A DNA stretch of 64,000 bases from NCBI RefSeq assembly GCF_022605165.1, contig NC_063069.1, positions 4,526,001 through 4,590,000 on the forward strand, in the 5' to 3' direction. Within the stretch, counting starts at the first letter, position 1. The number at the start of each line of letters is the position of its first letter. This document shows, piece after piece, positions 33,533 through 45,200 of this stretch. The notes under the pieces were generated by a model. The model had not been told where the DNA came from and searched no databases. It saw only the letters and a list, made by a program, of their open reading frames with translations. Origin of the DNA: Purpureocillium takamizusanense. Lineage: Eukaryota > Ascomycota > Sordariomycetes > Hypocreales > Ophiocordycipitaceae. The position numbers and the translations under genes were made by a program.

Positions 33533-34061
33533 TTAAAGGCAGTACGCAGTCTTGTCGGACATGTTGTCGATGCAGTCAGAGTCGGTTCGCGAACACTAGA
33601 TGGTTACAGTATCGTGAGCCAATCCATCATTCACGTCGTACGTTTTGCGGACGAGGGGGGGGGGGGGGTTGAGATCCATGGAACACCACCATCACCGCCA
33701 CCATCAAACCCCCGCCGAGGAAAGGGGAAGGGCTGGCTTGCTTACCTTGGGTTCGCAGGACTTGGTCCACTGCTTGCCGTTCTTGGAGAGCGTGCACAGG
33801 TTGGTCTCCTTGGAGCACGTCTAATCAACCGGGAAACCCCAAAACGAAGGCTGTCTGTCAGCCGGCTGCCACGCGTATAATTCGTACTACCTCTTTTCGA
33901 TGTGCGTGCCCCGGTGGAGGAAAGGGGAAAGAAAAGGGGAATCTTGTGCTGCGGGCCATTTTGCTTACGCCAATAGTGTTGAGAACCGGCTCTTTGTTAC
34001 ACGTCGCCGAGACGGCCGCCGCCAGGGCGAGGAGGAGGAGTGCGGCAGCAGAGTTCTTCAT
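33533..34061 (-). CDS. small secreted cysteine-rich protein, 76 aa
   Basis: Three exons: 33969-34061, 33746-33820 and 33533-33595, all phase 0, with GTAAGC donors and YAG acceptors. Exon 1 encodes a signal peptide (MKNSAAALLLLALAAAVSA) followed by TCNKEPVLNTIG. The mature part carries seven Cys (positions 21, 33, 40, 53, 57, 64, 75) in about 57 residues. The second intron contains a run of G at about 33655-33668. I do not recognise a family; the size, secretion signal and Cys content fit an effector-like or antimicrobial-type secreted protein. Confidence 0.75.
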
Positions 34062-34792
34062 GGTGGTTTGTGGTTTGTGGTGGCTTGGGGCAGCTTCAGG
34101 AGGATAGCCTCTTGTCGTAATTATCGAGATGCACTAGTAGAGAACCTCTTTTTTGTTCTTTCAGTTCGGCAAAGAACAAAGGGTGTAGAAAGGCCGTCTC
34201 TGCACCCGGGAACACCGAATATATAGGTAAATATATAAATATAATATGCAAAGTACATGTAGACGTGTATAAGAGTATTGATTGATCGTCACGTAATGCA
34301 AGCCTCCCTTGGTAATCGTCATGTCACGGCCACGAGCAAGGCCTTCTTCGCGCGCGACACGGGGTTCGTCACTGTCCTCGTCGTGCCACTGACCGACTCA
34401 AAAGACCGTTGCGCGCGGGCACTGCCCTGTCTCTGCACCTTCACCGTCCAGGTGCCAGTGGAAACGCGGCATGGGCCACTCCTTTCTGCAGTCGACGTCG
34501 TCAGCGGTTAAGGCCACAGCTTAAATCCACGGCAGCACCATCCCACGTCAGGACAACTGTGCACCCAGAGATCCATGCGATGCCACCATGTCATCATATT
34601 ATGTTCGTGACAACACGTCTATTCGCGTGGGGTTCCCCCCTAGGTGCCCGGTGCACCCGTGTCATGATTTCCGTATGCTTGCGCAACGCCATCTTCTTGT
34701 CCGGACCAATTCTTCCGTTCTCATCCGGCCGCCCGGCCGGCCGCCCGTCACTCGTAAAAGCCTCTGCGTATCAAAAACGTCGAACTCTTGGC
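34062..34792. other. no recognisable gene
   Basis: Intergenic between two minus-strand genes; it should hold the promoter of the secreted-protein gene. Confidence 0.5.
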
Positions 34793-35755
34793 CTAGGCCT
34801 CCCTACTATAGTAAGCGTCCTGTTGCACACTCCGCTCGTTCGTCACACCGCCGTCGACGCCCTGCTCGCCGTGGACGTGCGCCGCACCCGCCCAGAAGCG
34901 CTCCCGCTCCGCCAGCAGCTCGTCAGCCCAGGCGCGCGTCTCGGGCAGTGTCATCTTCCGGGCCACGTAGGCGAACTCGCCCAGGTCCAGCTGGCCCTTG
35001 GCGCGCTTCTCGTACTCCATCATCTGCAGCAGCAGCTCCATCTTGTCCACGTCGTGCACGAAGTGGCTGTCGAGCGTCTGCGAGTCCTCGTACTCCTGCC
35101 AGATGGCGCGCATCTCGTCGCCCGTCGTGCCGCCCGCCACGCCGCCCAGCAGCGTCTTGGTCAGGTAGTCCATGGTCGCCGCCTCGCGTCGGTTCTTCTC
35201 CGGCTTGGCCACGCCGTCGACGGGCGTGATGTCGCCGACCAGCAGCTCCGCCATGTCGTGGATGAGGCACATCTTCATGCACTTGGGCAGGTCGAGGCGC
35301 GGCGCGAGGGACGGGGGCGCGAACATGGAGATGAGGGACATGCGGTACATGTGGTCGGCGATGGACTCGCCCCTGCAGAACCCGGAAATCAGCATGACAT
35401 TGACGCCGTAACAGACCAGTCGCTTTTCGGGTCGGGCTGTTCCCCTTCCACAGAGACTGACCTCTCGATGCCGAACCGCCGCCAGCCCTCACGCTTCGTC
35501 GTCTTGAGCCTCTCGAGCATGTGGAAAAAGGCCAGCGGCGAGCTGGAGTCCTGCACGGGTGCGTCTCCGGGCAGCGTCTCGAGGACCTTTTCGACGGTCC
35601 AAGGCTCCGACACCTTGGCCATGGGCGTGTATCCGAGGTCTACCAGCCGCGTCAGTCAGTCCCCGAAGCCTGCCTCCTCAGGCCGAGGCCGCAGGGTCGG
35701 ACATACTGGCTACGTCAGCCTTGGAGCCCTCGGGCTGGTCTGGCTGCGATCCCAT
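34793..35755 (-). CDS. HD-domain 5'-deoxynucleotidase, HDDC2/YfbR family
   Basis: Exons 35707-35755, 35462-35639 and 34793-35372 join in frame; donors are GTATGT and GTCAGT. The protein reads LERLKTTKREGWRRFGIERGESIADHMYRMSL, the standard HDDC2 start of domain, with metal ligands in ADHMYR, CLIHDMAELLVGDITP and the later HFVHDVDKMELLLQMMEYE. Family members dephosphorylate deoxynucleoside 5'-monophosphates with a divalent metal. Start chosen at 35755 because exon 1 gives an in-phase N-terminus before LGYTPMAKV; an internal start at 35622 is the alternative. Confidence 0.85.
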
Positions 35756-36257
35756 GTCTTCTTGCAGTCAAGTCTGTCTTGTCAATGTCTCGGAATGCGG
35801 CCGTCAAACGTCGTCGTCGAGTAGGGTCCGGTCTCGCGGGGCAGCCGAAGCAGATAGAAGTCGTGGGCACTTTGGCAGCGGCGGCGGCGGCGGCGACTGC
35901 AAAGAAGAGTAATAGTGGCGGAGCTGCAGGAGACGGTCTGCTATGTGCTGTATAGACAGACGAGGGAGTCAACGGCGGGGAGAGCTGTGAGCTGTAAACA
36001 GAAAAAGCAATGGAGGGGCCGTCTGCGTTTGGGTCTGACGCAGCCTTCAATGCGATGCACAAGCGGGAACAACAAACACCCAATTTCCAATGCTAGCGCC
36101 CTCACTTGCCGGTAGGGTTGCCTTCTCCACTGCCGGCGCCGCGGCCCAGGCACCTGGGTAACGCGCCAAACTGGACGCCCAGATGCATGGATCGCGTTAC
36201 TAATGTTACCCTACACCACCCCTCCGGAATGGGAAAATCACCACCACCGGCGAATAC
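35756..36257. other. no recognisable gene
   Basis: Intergenic; contains the promoter of the HDDC2 gene. Confidence 0.5.
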
Positions 36258-37456
36258 CTATTCCCTACCGTCTCCTCCAAACCGCTCTTCGTCGATCCGT
36301 ATCTTCCTGTCCATTGCTCGGCCCGCAGAATCCAGCCAGTCTTGCTCGGTGACATAGTTCAACGGATCGAACACGTCGCGGAGCCGGAAGTCCCACGCGT
36401 CGTCCGGCCACGGCTTACGCTCCCACAAGTCCCGATAAATGCCTGTGATACGCATGTCTTCCTCTGGATCAACCCTGCATCTGTTCTCGCTGCCGGCAAT
36501 GATGGGGAGGGGACCAGCAGCCAGGGCCTCTTCCCCAGCAAGCAGGAAGCGTACCATTGCGTGCTTCTGTTCATCTAGGAGCTTGACGATGCGATATGTC
36601 ACATCGTGCCGGTCCGGATGCAGGTAGATGCTCTCGGGCTGTCGCTGTGAGCAGAAGACCATGGCGTTTTTGCAGAGACTAGAGCGTAAAACGTCCTCAC
36701 GTACATCGACGTCCGGAGCCGAGGCCGGTTCGCGGAGGTCAAACAGCACCACGCCGCCAAAGATGCGTCCCTCGGCCCATTACCCCACGCTGTCGGCCAC
36801 GCCACGCGGATACTGCGCGTAGTCGCAGTACCACTTGTGTCGAAGCAATGTCGGCGGCGGGCCGTCCGGAAACGTGTACCACCAGACGGCGTCGCCCTCG
36901 GGCGCGGTCCAGGACTTGATATCGCGGGTCCAGTCTGGGTCGGCTCTGGCGTCGGACTCGTGTAACAAGGCGGCGATCTGGTGGATCGATGCGGCGACAA
37001 GCTCGATGAGCCGCGTGCTGAACGCTCTCGACCTCGGCGCAGCGGCCTGGTACTCGCGGCAGAGCTGTTTGCAGCACTGAGTGACCTTTTGTCGACGTAG
37101 AGCGCAAGACGCTCCCGGAAGGGAAAACCACGCACCTGAGGCTTAAACTTGAGAACACGGGGATCAAATGTACTCCGGAACCGTTCAGCCCGGTCGACAG
37201 CTTGTGGGCATAGCGTCTTATGCAGTGTGTGAAGAGGATGTCTGTCAGACGCCGTCCCGTCGTACGTGTCCTTGTCTACCTCTGACAACGGGAGGCCAGC
37301 CGCTATCTGGCCGACAGTGAGTCTCGCAGCTTCGCAGGAGGCGACGTTGGATACCGCCCGGAGCAGCGTCTCGCGACGAGAGTCATCGAGGGATGCAATG
37401 GTAGCAGGCCGTAACGGCTGATAGCGCGTGGGCGGGGTTACTGTGGGAGGGGACAT
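36258..37456 (-). pseudogene. conserved-looking hypothetical protein, disrupted by one frameshift and one stop
   Basis: The ATG at 37454-37456 opens a frame that runs to about 37090 (ERLALYVDK). There the frame must shift by one base at an A run to continue as VTQCCKQLCREYQAAAP and LVAASIHQIAALLHES, DPDWTRDIKSW, then AVWWYTFPDG and RHKWYCDYAQYPRGVADSVG. A TAA at 36780-36782 then interrupts the line before WAEGRIFGGVVLFDLR, after which the same frame runs open to 36258. Both lesions look recent because the surrounding sequence still reads as protein. I do not recognise the family. A sequencing error could mimic one lesion but hardly both. Confidence 0.65.
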
Positions 37457-38223
37457 TGTCCTGCGTAGGGTTCTAGTATTATGCGTGGAGGCAAGATGTT
37501 TGGAGCAAGAGAGGAGGCATCAATCCTACGTCTATCGACTATACAATCGCAATGCTGAGTTGCCTGGGGTCTTGACCTGAGATTTAAGCGCCGGGCGCGG
37601 CCAGCCCGCGGCAATCACTGGGGGTAAAGCGTCTCCGACCCAACAGGAGTTCGTACCGGCGGTCCATTAGCAGCAACGGGCGCTTCGTGTCTCCAGTGTG
37701 AGGGAGGTAGCTCGGCGATACCTAAAGTTAGTTACTTCGTACACTGCCTTATCGTGCGAGTCGCAACCCGGTTAATTTACTTCCTCGACGACCAAGGTAT
37801 CGGCTCTCAGGCAGCAAGCTTCAGAGGATTTTACTCCCTGTAGGATGAACATCTCTTATAACGTTGATTCGAAAATGTCTGAGCAAGTGGCGCGAAAGCA
37901 CTGAAAGTCGCGAGTTAGCGAGGTAGCTGTTTCGTATATCGGAGCTACCTAATAAGCATTACACGTAGTCCTCATGCCAAATCAGGACCTAGTCTCGAGG
38001 AAAGACGCAGATCCCACATGATGGCAGTGCCTAAATCCATTGTCCATGCCCATGCGCCTCGCTATTTGTCCATGGAGAAGCGTTGCCACCCTCCATGTGT
38101 TCGCGCCGACCGCTCACACGGCAAGTCCCAGACCATATAAAATCCCCAGCAACCCACACCGGGACTCGAAGCTATGCACTCTAAAGACCGTACCAAGACC
38201 GACGGGGGAAACCAGGGCGCCGG
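37457..38223. other. no recognisable gene
   Basis: Intergenic; nothing recognisable apart from the upstream region of the pseudogene. Confidence 0.5.
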
Positions 38224-39186
38224 TCAGTAGAACATGATGGCGGCGGCGCGATACCTGTCATTCTCGCCGTCCGCCGCCGCGCCCAACAGTCTGCGTCTGT
38301 ACGCCGCCACCCGCTCGGCATCCCGACGGCGCGCCCTTTCGGTGTGCCGCGCCCTCCACTGGCGCCACCGATCGTCGCTGTCCACGAGCGAGAGCCTCGT
38401 CGCCGACTGGGAGGATGGCGGCAGGCCGCTGGCGAGCGCCATGGCCGAGTAGTGAGAGTTGGGGATTGGGAGGACGACCTCGGGCCTGCGGTAGTTGCTT
38501 CGCCACCACTGCCAGGTTCCCCCGTTATGACCATAGGAGGAGGAGGAGGAGGCGGTGGAGAAGGATGCTCCTGGCGGCGCGAGCGCGCAATGAGGCAACG
38601 GCCGGACCCAGCTGCCGTACGCGGGCGGGGGCAGTTGCGGTGCCTCCTCGGAGAGCAGGTCCTCGTACCGGGGGATCTCGCTGTACATGGACGACGCGTG
38701 TGCCGGGCCGGCGTCGAGGAAGGGCGTGAACGGCATGTAGGCGGCGTGCATCTGCGCCGCGCGCATCGTCGCCTGGTGCTCCCACTGCTGCCGGGCATGT
38801 CCAGGACGCGGCGTGGAGGTCGTGTATGTCATCTCATGCTCCTGGGCCTGGTGTCGGGCGTGGCCGTCGGGGCGCCGCCGCCGACTCGAGCGGCCGCCGT
38901 AAGGGACGGCATGTTCAGGGTCCCGACGGCTCGCGGCGGTGCGTCCACGTCCGCGTAGCTTATCCCACCCTCGCGAGAGCCAAGCGCTGAAGCCGCAGGG
39001 GGCGCGCCTCGTGCCACGACGGCATTTCTGGTGGATGTAGGTGACGAGGATGAAGAGGAATATCGCGCTCGCGATGGTGATGAAGGCGATGGCTCCTGCC
39101 GTGTCCTGGCTTGGCCGAGAGAGATCGAAGGTCGGGTTCGCGGTAAAGCCACGCGGATAGTGTTCAACAGCAAAGGGTGGTGCCAT
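38224..39186 (-). CDS. single-pass membrane protein, 320 aa, unknown
   Basis: One exon. After about 29 residues comes one hydrophobic segment (AGAIAFITIASAIFLFILVTY), then a basic HQKCRRGTRR stretch, and a long low-complexity tail rich in Pro, Ser, Arg and Tyr (PRYEDLLSEEAPQLPPPAYG is a PPxY-like region that could bind WW domains). The positive charges after the membrane segment suggest an outside N-terminus and a cytosolic tail. Start chosen at 39186, the first Met before the hydrophobic segment; longer upstream frame sequence is low-complexity and unlikely to be translated. Such proteins are common in ascomycetes but uncharacterised. Confidence 0.65.
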   Translation of the reverse strand: MAPPFAVEHYPRGFTANPTFDLSRPSQDTAGAIAFITIASAIFLFILVTYIHQKCRRGTRRAPCGFSAWLSRGWDKLRGRGRTAASRRDPEHAVPYGGRSSRRRRPDGHARHQAQEHEMTYTTSTPRPGHARQQWEHQATMRAAQMHAAYMPFTPFLDAGPAHASSMYSEIPRYEDLLSEEAPQLPPPAYGSWVRPLPHCALAPPGASFSTASSSSSYGHNGGTWQWWRSNYRRPEVVLPIPNSHYSAMALASGLPPSSQSATRLSLVDSDDRWRQWRARHTERARRRDAERVAAYRRRLLGAAADGENDRYRAAAIMFY

Positions 39187-39865
39187 AGGTAGGAGTCGTG
39201 ACACGTAATGCTGAATGTTCCCAGCGGGGAGGATTGCTCTCTTAGGGGGGGTCTCGATATCGGCCGGCCTTGGGTACCTGCTGGACTTCCGGCTCGCGAC
39301 GGCTTTGGACACGAAACAGGGCGAAATGACAAAGTGCATCCCTAGCCGAGGGCGAGGGACAGAGTATATGTAGTCTGGTGGAGGGCTTCTCCTGGCGAAA
39401 CCCCTGTGGCGTCGCGTAGAGCGCTGCGTCGTCGAACCTTGAGGCATTAGGTTGGCCTGGATATCCTCGCCAATGCAGGTCCAAGTTCTGTGTAGCGAGG
39501 CGAGGCGAGGCGAGGCACAAGCGTCTCCGCCATGCACACACCACGCGCACTTCTCTTTGGGGCTCCGGGACAGACATCGAGGGCGGCGCGGTAGCTCGCC
39601 AGCGAGACGAGGCATGTGGGCGAACAAACCCTATGATGCTGTCTTGATCCAGCCCTCGTGTATATGCCAGGCGCGTTCATGTCCATCGCGCCCCCCTCGT
39701 GGCCAACACCAACAGTCTGCCCGAGGCTTGCCTCGTCTTCCATCATCATGACGGGACGGCTCCCACCACTCCCCTCCCAACCTCCCCGTCTCGCACCGCC
39801 GCCACCCACCGCGGCCGGCCCGATCCAAGCCCATGCAGCAGCAGCTGCCGCTCAGCCCCCCCCTC
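39187..39865. other. no recognisable gene
   Basis: Intergenic between two minus-strand genes. Confidence 0.5.
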
Positions 39866-40475
39866 TCAGTAATTCTCCCAGAGCTCCTTCCTATACCCCT
39901 CCGTCAACCGCTCGTCCGTCCCGTACGCCTCCTGCCACCCGGTGAAGCCCTTGTCCAGGACATACACGGCCTGGGGCTGGTCGTCGGGCCGCGCCCTCGT
40001 CTCGCCCAGCGACTTGAGCAGGCCGTCCCTCTCGCGCAGGTAGCGCAGCGCCGCGCTCGGCCCCCGCTGCTGGCTCAGCGCGCAGTGGAAAACGACGGCG
40101 TCCTTGTCCTTGAGCCTGCGCACCAGCGTCGCCATCATGGCGTCGAGCTGCGCGCTCGGCACGTTGGTCGAGCCCCGGATATGTCCGCCGATGTAGTCTG
40201 GCTCTGCTGGTTAGCCGCAAGTCGGGTCCATCTGGGCGCGGCAAGGAAGGGGGGCGCATGAGGGAGTGCTTGGAGCCGGGGGCTTGGGAGAACATGCCGT
40301 CGTCGCGTACGTCAATGACGGCAAAGGTTGGGTCCTTGGACTCGCTCTCTTGGAGCATCTTTTCCGACAGCGTCTTGGCCGTCATGCGCTGCAGCGTGTG
40401 GATGTTGGCGGAGGACATGGCACGTGAGGTGATCGTGGCCGTGAATGCTATCTTCAAGACCCTCGAGATGGACAT
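39866..40475 (-). CDS. rhodanese-domain phosphatase, Cdc25/Ych1-like
   Basis: Two exons: 40298-40475 and 39866-40197, 169 residues. The domain reads FAVIDVRDDDYIGGHIRGSTN, then the active-site loop FHCALSQQRGPSAA (Cys-x5-Arg), typical of the Cdc25-type small rhodaneses such as yeast Ych1 and the arsenate reductase Acr2. The intron starts with GC instead of GT (GCATGT) and has a GCTAAC branch and CAG acceptor; joining there restores the family sequence exactly. The first 20 residues could be a mitochondrial leader (start at MSISRVLKIAF) with an alternative start at MSSANIH. Confidence 0.85.
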
Positions 40476-40905
40476 GAGCTGGGGCGTATAGGAGTCGGGT
40501 AGGATTGTTAGATGAGTGTTGTAGTGATACGGATGGAGCGTTGTGCCAGGGTGAGATGGAGCAACTGCCGCGACCTAGCAAGACTCCACTTTCACTGCCA
40601 TTGTGGGCTCTGCTGCTGGGCACCGCACCACGACATCCAAGCCCACGATTCACTGCCGTTACTCCCACCAACAGTGTCACGGCAACAAGACTCGAGACAT
40701 TGTCCGTGGTCGAACTCGTGCTTCGAGCATGTTCAATCGACTATGGATATCATTAAAATCACACGCTGTCCGGCTCCACCAGGCGCTGAAGCGCCAGCCA
40801 GCCAACTCAAGACAAACCCATGCTAGCCACCACGGGTGTTGCAAGACAATACAGGGCCGATCCTCCTTGACGCCGTCGCAGCAACATTAATCATCGCATG
40901 AATCC

Positions 40906-42532
40906 TCAAGCCTTACCCAACCACCCGGCATTGATGAAAAAGTCAAAAATGCGCGCCCCCTTTTGAGAATCCAAGCGACAAATCTCCTTGGCCTGCTTCT
41001 TCTTCAGAGTGCCATTGGTCTTGAGGGCCTCCTTGAGGATCTGCTCTTTGATCATCAGATACGGCTTGGGCTGCAGCCTCACCACTTCACAAAGCTTAGC
41101 CTCCTCGGGTGTCAAGAGGTGCAAGTCTGGCGCATTGTCCTGGCTCAACTGCAGAGGCTGCACGCCGGAAATGGCCTGCGGCGTGATCTTGGGCCTCGAA
41201 GGCGCATGGCCGTTTACTCCATTAACGCCGTTTGTGTGTCCGTTCGTGAGAGGCTTGCTGTCACCGTTCACCTCACCGTTAGTCTGGGGCGCCGGCCGGA
41301 TGGCCAGCTCTGGCGCGATGAGGAGGGCGGCACCGCTCGGTGGATCAGGAGGCGGAGCTTGCTTGGACCGTTGATTCGAAGCAAGCCGTTCCCTATCCAT
41401 GGATCCCATAGGTATGGCCTTTTGTATGCGCTGAGCCTTCTCCGTCTCGTACTTTTCGCCGCTCTTAAGGTCGCCGATGCGCATGTTTCGCCAGTCCTGC
41501 AGTTGGGTAATGGCCTGACGCAGATTCAGCTCATCGACGAGGCCCTGGTTCAGGTCCTCGAAGTCCTTGTGGTTCATGATGCGAGCAAAGGGCTTGGCTT
41601 TTTGCAATAGGTCCTTTTCGTCTTTGCTCCGCCTCTTTTCGACTTTTGTATTTTCCCTGTATTCCAGTAGGTCGTGCTCAAATATAACCTTTTTGCGTTC
41701 AACACGCTGAGTGAGACGACTATTGTAAATCTCCATGACGGTCAACTTGAGCTCCATTTCCGGTTCGAGCTCCCCGGTCCGAGGGTTAACGCCGTCGCCG
41801 GGATCGAACTGCATGTGCTGCACGGCTTCTTCCGCCTCGTTGGCGTATTCTGTTTCGAACTCCAACCGACCAGGCATGTAGCCCTGGATTTCGTGACAGC
41901 TTGGAACACTCGCAGTCGGTTTGGTCTTAGGCTGAAGGGCTGGGGCATTCTTGGCTGCCTCACGACGGTCTTCTATACGCCTTTTCTTGCGCGACTGGAA
42001 CTCTTCGCGCCGCACTTCGTTGGCCAGCTCGCAGTCGTGGGGGCTGCATCGTTTCGGGAGGGGAAAATTGGGAGATTCGACGTAGGTAGCTAGGTAGTGG
42101 TCGCGCACCTCATCCTTGTCGCGAAAGCCGCCAATGTGGTCGGCGATGTCAGCCCAGGACCCCAGGCCATACGTCTCGGCGCCCTCTAGGAGCAGCAGCT
42201 CCTCGTCGGCGCCCCATTCGCGATCGAAGATGGGGAACGAGTTTTGCTCGATCACGCGAAAGGCATGTATCGCGGGGTCGTGAGCGTTTCGAGACTCGCC
42301 TTTGGCAAAGCACGAGACGCAAAGGTCGAAGTCGGAACATGCCGGGTCAGCACACCTAATGCGGACCTGTCTTTTATGTCAGCGATGGGCGAGCCACCAG
42401 GATACGGGTGTGCAAGCGGCGCCTGGGAGGAATACACACCGTCGACGTGATGTCGGACGAGCAAACGTCGCAAACATATTTGACACCCCCTTCGCCCCCC
42501 CTCGTCACCGTCTTCTTACGAATGACGCCCAT
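40906..42532 (-). CDS. ADA2: transcriptional adaptor ADA2 (SAGA subunit)
   Basis: Exons 42440-42532 and 40906-42366 give 517 residues. The N-terminal ZZ zinc finger spans both exons (YVCDVCSSD, then [22 protein letters not shown]). Next come the SANT/Myb domain ([34 protein letters not shown]) and a C-terminal SWIRM domain ([30 protein letters not shown]). ADA2 binds the acetyltransferase GCN5 and stimulates histone H3 acetylation in SAGA. The linker before SWIRM is low-complexity ([14 protein letters not shown]). Length is normal for the family. Confidence 0.95.
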
Positions 42533-43690
42533 CTCCCTTCGGGGCCGAGGTCGCGGGCTGGTGGGGGCTCAGACGTGGTTGCGAGCGCTTCAGAAGCTGA
42601 TGACGTCGGCCCAGGGCGCGATGGAGGCGCAGAACCGGGGCGACGAAGGAGGCCCGCGGCCACTGGGCGCAATTTGACGTGTATTTTGATGAAACTTGAG
42701 GAGCGCGGGGCAGGATTTGATGGAGGTTGCGCGTCCTCGTCCGTCGCTTGTAGTTGGATATTTGGCGGAGCGTCGCGATGCGATGGTCCAACCGCCAATG
42801 AGCGACTGCGCCGCAGGATGGTGACGGGAAGGATGCGAGGCGACTGTGGAGGGGCGCCTTTCCGATTCGGGCGGCTTATCAAATCAGCCAGCCCACCTGG
42901 GAGAGTTATCACGTGATATCGGCTTTCCATCCCGCTGGCGTCGCTGGCCGGGGGTTTCTTCGGTGCAGGTGGGGTGACTGCTTGGCCTGGATGGGCCCTG
43001 TGACAGGGCGGGATGGAGGGGCAGCCCCGCCAGGCCTCTTGAACCGTACTATGGATTGCGGCGCTCGACGAAGTGCTCATCGTCTGATGCTACACTTGAG
43101 AAAAAGGCCCAGAGAGATAGCAGAGGCTTCTATTTGGCAGCGTTAGCGTAGTTTGAGACCCGGATGGGATAGCGCCGCTCGATGGTTAGTCCTTGATAAT
43201 CCGACTGTTCCTGGAGCTGTGCGCGGCTCCTCAACGTCAGTGTCTGGTAGGTACGCAGCGCTTCTTGACAGCTCCAGCTTGCCCAAGCGCCTGCTGGAGG
43301 AGGCCCCCGCCATCCCGTTCCCCAGTGCGTGTAAACGTACCTGGCCAGGCCCTGACGCCCAGCGAATCGCCAGCGCCCGAGCGCCACTGGCGAACGGAGC
43401 GAGGCCCGAAATCATCGCCGAGACGGACCCAGCGGGCGGGCGCCGCAAGCGGGTTCGGCGTCTATAAGCGCACCAAACAGAGAGTCGGCCCGCACACGTC
43501 GCGCGTTGTGGAATGCCATGTTGCACCTGATGTCGTCCGTCCCTGTCGCTCGTCCAACTTGCCATTATCGTGCTCAATTTTTCTTCTTCTTCTTCTTCTG
43601 CTCTCTCATAAAACGGGCAGCGCATCCCGTTATACTTCTGTCAAGACGTCCAGGTGCCAAGCAGGCCCCAACAAGCATCAGATTCTAGCC
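42533..43690. other. divergent promoter region of ADA2 and GAL7
   Basis: About 1.2 kb between two start codons pointing away from each other. A TTC/TTCT-rich run at 43576-43600 lies about 90 bp upstream of GAL7, as often seen in fungal 5' leaders. No gene is seen. Confidence 0.5.
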
Positions 43691-45062
43691 ATGCCGGACA
43701 AGATCCTTGACGACATCTCCCACAGGCGGTATAACCCGCTGACCGACAGCTGGCTGCTCGTGTCCCCCCACCGGACGAAGCGTCCATGGCAGTGAGTAGA
43801 CACACCAACCCCTCCGGTCCGACGCTGAGGCGGCGAGGGGACGATCCGAGCGCCGTGTGAAGGGCAGGATGGACTGCGTCTCTGACTGAGATCAAGGGGC
43901 GCGCAAGAGGCTGCCGCCGCCAACACGCTGCCCGAGTATGACCCCAAGGTGAGTATCCCTTCGCCTGCACCGCGTGGAATCTGGGTTGTGCTCACCGACA
44001 TAAGTGCTACCTCTGCCCCGGCAATACTCGCGCTGCCGGAGACCGGAACCCCAAGTACGAGAAGACGTTTGCTTTTGTCAATGACTACAGCGCCGTCAAG
44101 GAGCAACAGCCCGATTATGAGGCAGAGACCTCCTCCGATAGTGCGTGTTGATATTTGCGAACGACGGTTGCAGGACAGACTCTGACAGCATCGCAGATCT
44201 CGAGTCTCTGCTGCTCCGCGCCCAGGGCGTAAAGGGCGTTTGCTACGTCCTCACCTTCTCTCCCAAGCACCACCTCACCCTCGCCGACATGCCCGCCACC
44301 GACATCCTCCCGGTCATTGAGCACTGGACCCGCATCTATGCCAATCACCTCGCCGCCTCAAACCCATTATCCAAGCTGGTCGACGGCCTGCAGCTTTCAC
44401 TGGCCAAAGGGGACGCGCCACAGCCCAAGGACGAGTACCGATACATGCAAATATTCGAGAACAAGGGTGCCGCTATGGGATGCTCGAACCCGCACCCGCA
44501 CTGCCAGGTCTGGACCACGTCTACCATGCCCGAGGAGCCGGGCAAGGAGCTCGCGCAGATGACAAAGTATCGCAAGCAGCACGGCGGGCGCCACCTGTTG
44601 GGCGACTACGTGCAGCTGGAGCTGACCAAGCAAGAGCGCGTCTTGTGGCAGAACGACGGCTTTGTGGTTGTGTGCCCGTGGTGGGCCGTCTGGCCGTTCG
44701 AGGTGCTCATCCTGTCGCGGCGGCACATCCGCTCGCTCGTCGACTTCAAGCTCGAGGAGCGGCTGCAGCTCGCCGAGGCCATCCAGGAGGTCACGCGGCG
44801 GTACGACAACCTCTTTGAGTGCAGCTTTCCCTACAGCTCGGGCATCCACCAGGCGCCGCTGCAGGGCACCGAGGAGGAGGTCGAGAACTCGTATTTCCAC
44901 ATGCACTTTTACCCGCCGCTGCTGCGGTCTGCGACGGTCAAGAAGTTCCTTGTCGGGTACGAGCTAATGGCAGAGCCACAGCGAGACATTACGCCGGAGC
45001 AGGCCACAGCTCGGCTGCGCAACTGCGGCGGAGAGCTCTACCGAAATAATCTGAAGCAATGA
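43691..45062 (+). CDS. GAL7: galactose-1-phosphate uridylyltransferase
   Basis: Four exons: 43691-43791, 43897-43948, 44005-44140 and 44197-45062. The protein starts [20 protein letters not shown], followed by [18 protein letters not shown], the zinc pair [27 protein letters not shown] with the HPH catalytic histidine, and a C-terminal [13 protein letters not shown] with further zinc/iron-ligand histidines. It transfers UMP from UDP-glucose to galactose-1-phosphate in the Leloir pathway. No clustering with GAL1 or GAL10 is seen. It is convergent with ERG28 (138 bp between stops). Confidence 0.95.
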
Positions 45063-45200
45063 ATCCTCCCATAGAACTCTTCCGTACCTCTATTAAGCCT
45101 GTCCGTTCCAGGTCCTTGTACACTGTGACGATGTCGCCAGCCCTCCTCTTCTCTCGATGTCTCTCTCTCACTCTCTCACTATCTTTTTTCTTCGCGTCGC

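Noticed and set aside
34409..35824. 471-aa plus-strand frame
   Set aside because: Antisense shadow of the HDDC2 gene; no domain of its own.
36599..37456. 285-aa frame as a complete protein
   Set aside because: Only its first 115 or so residues look real; the rest is the wrong frame after the frameshift at about 37090.
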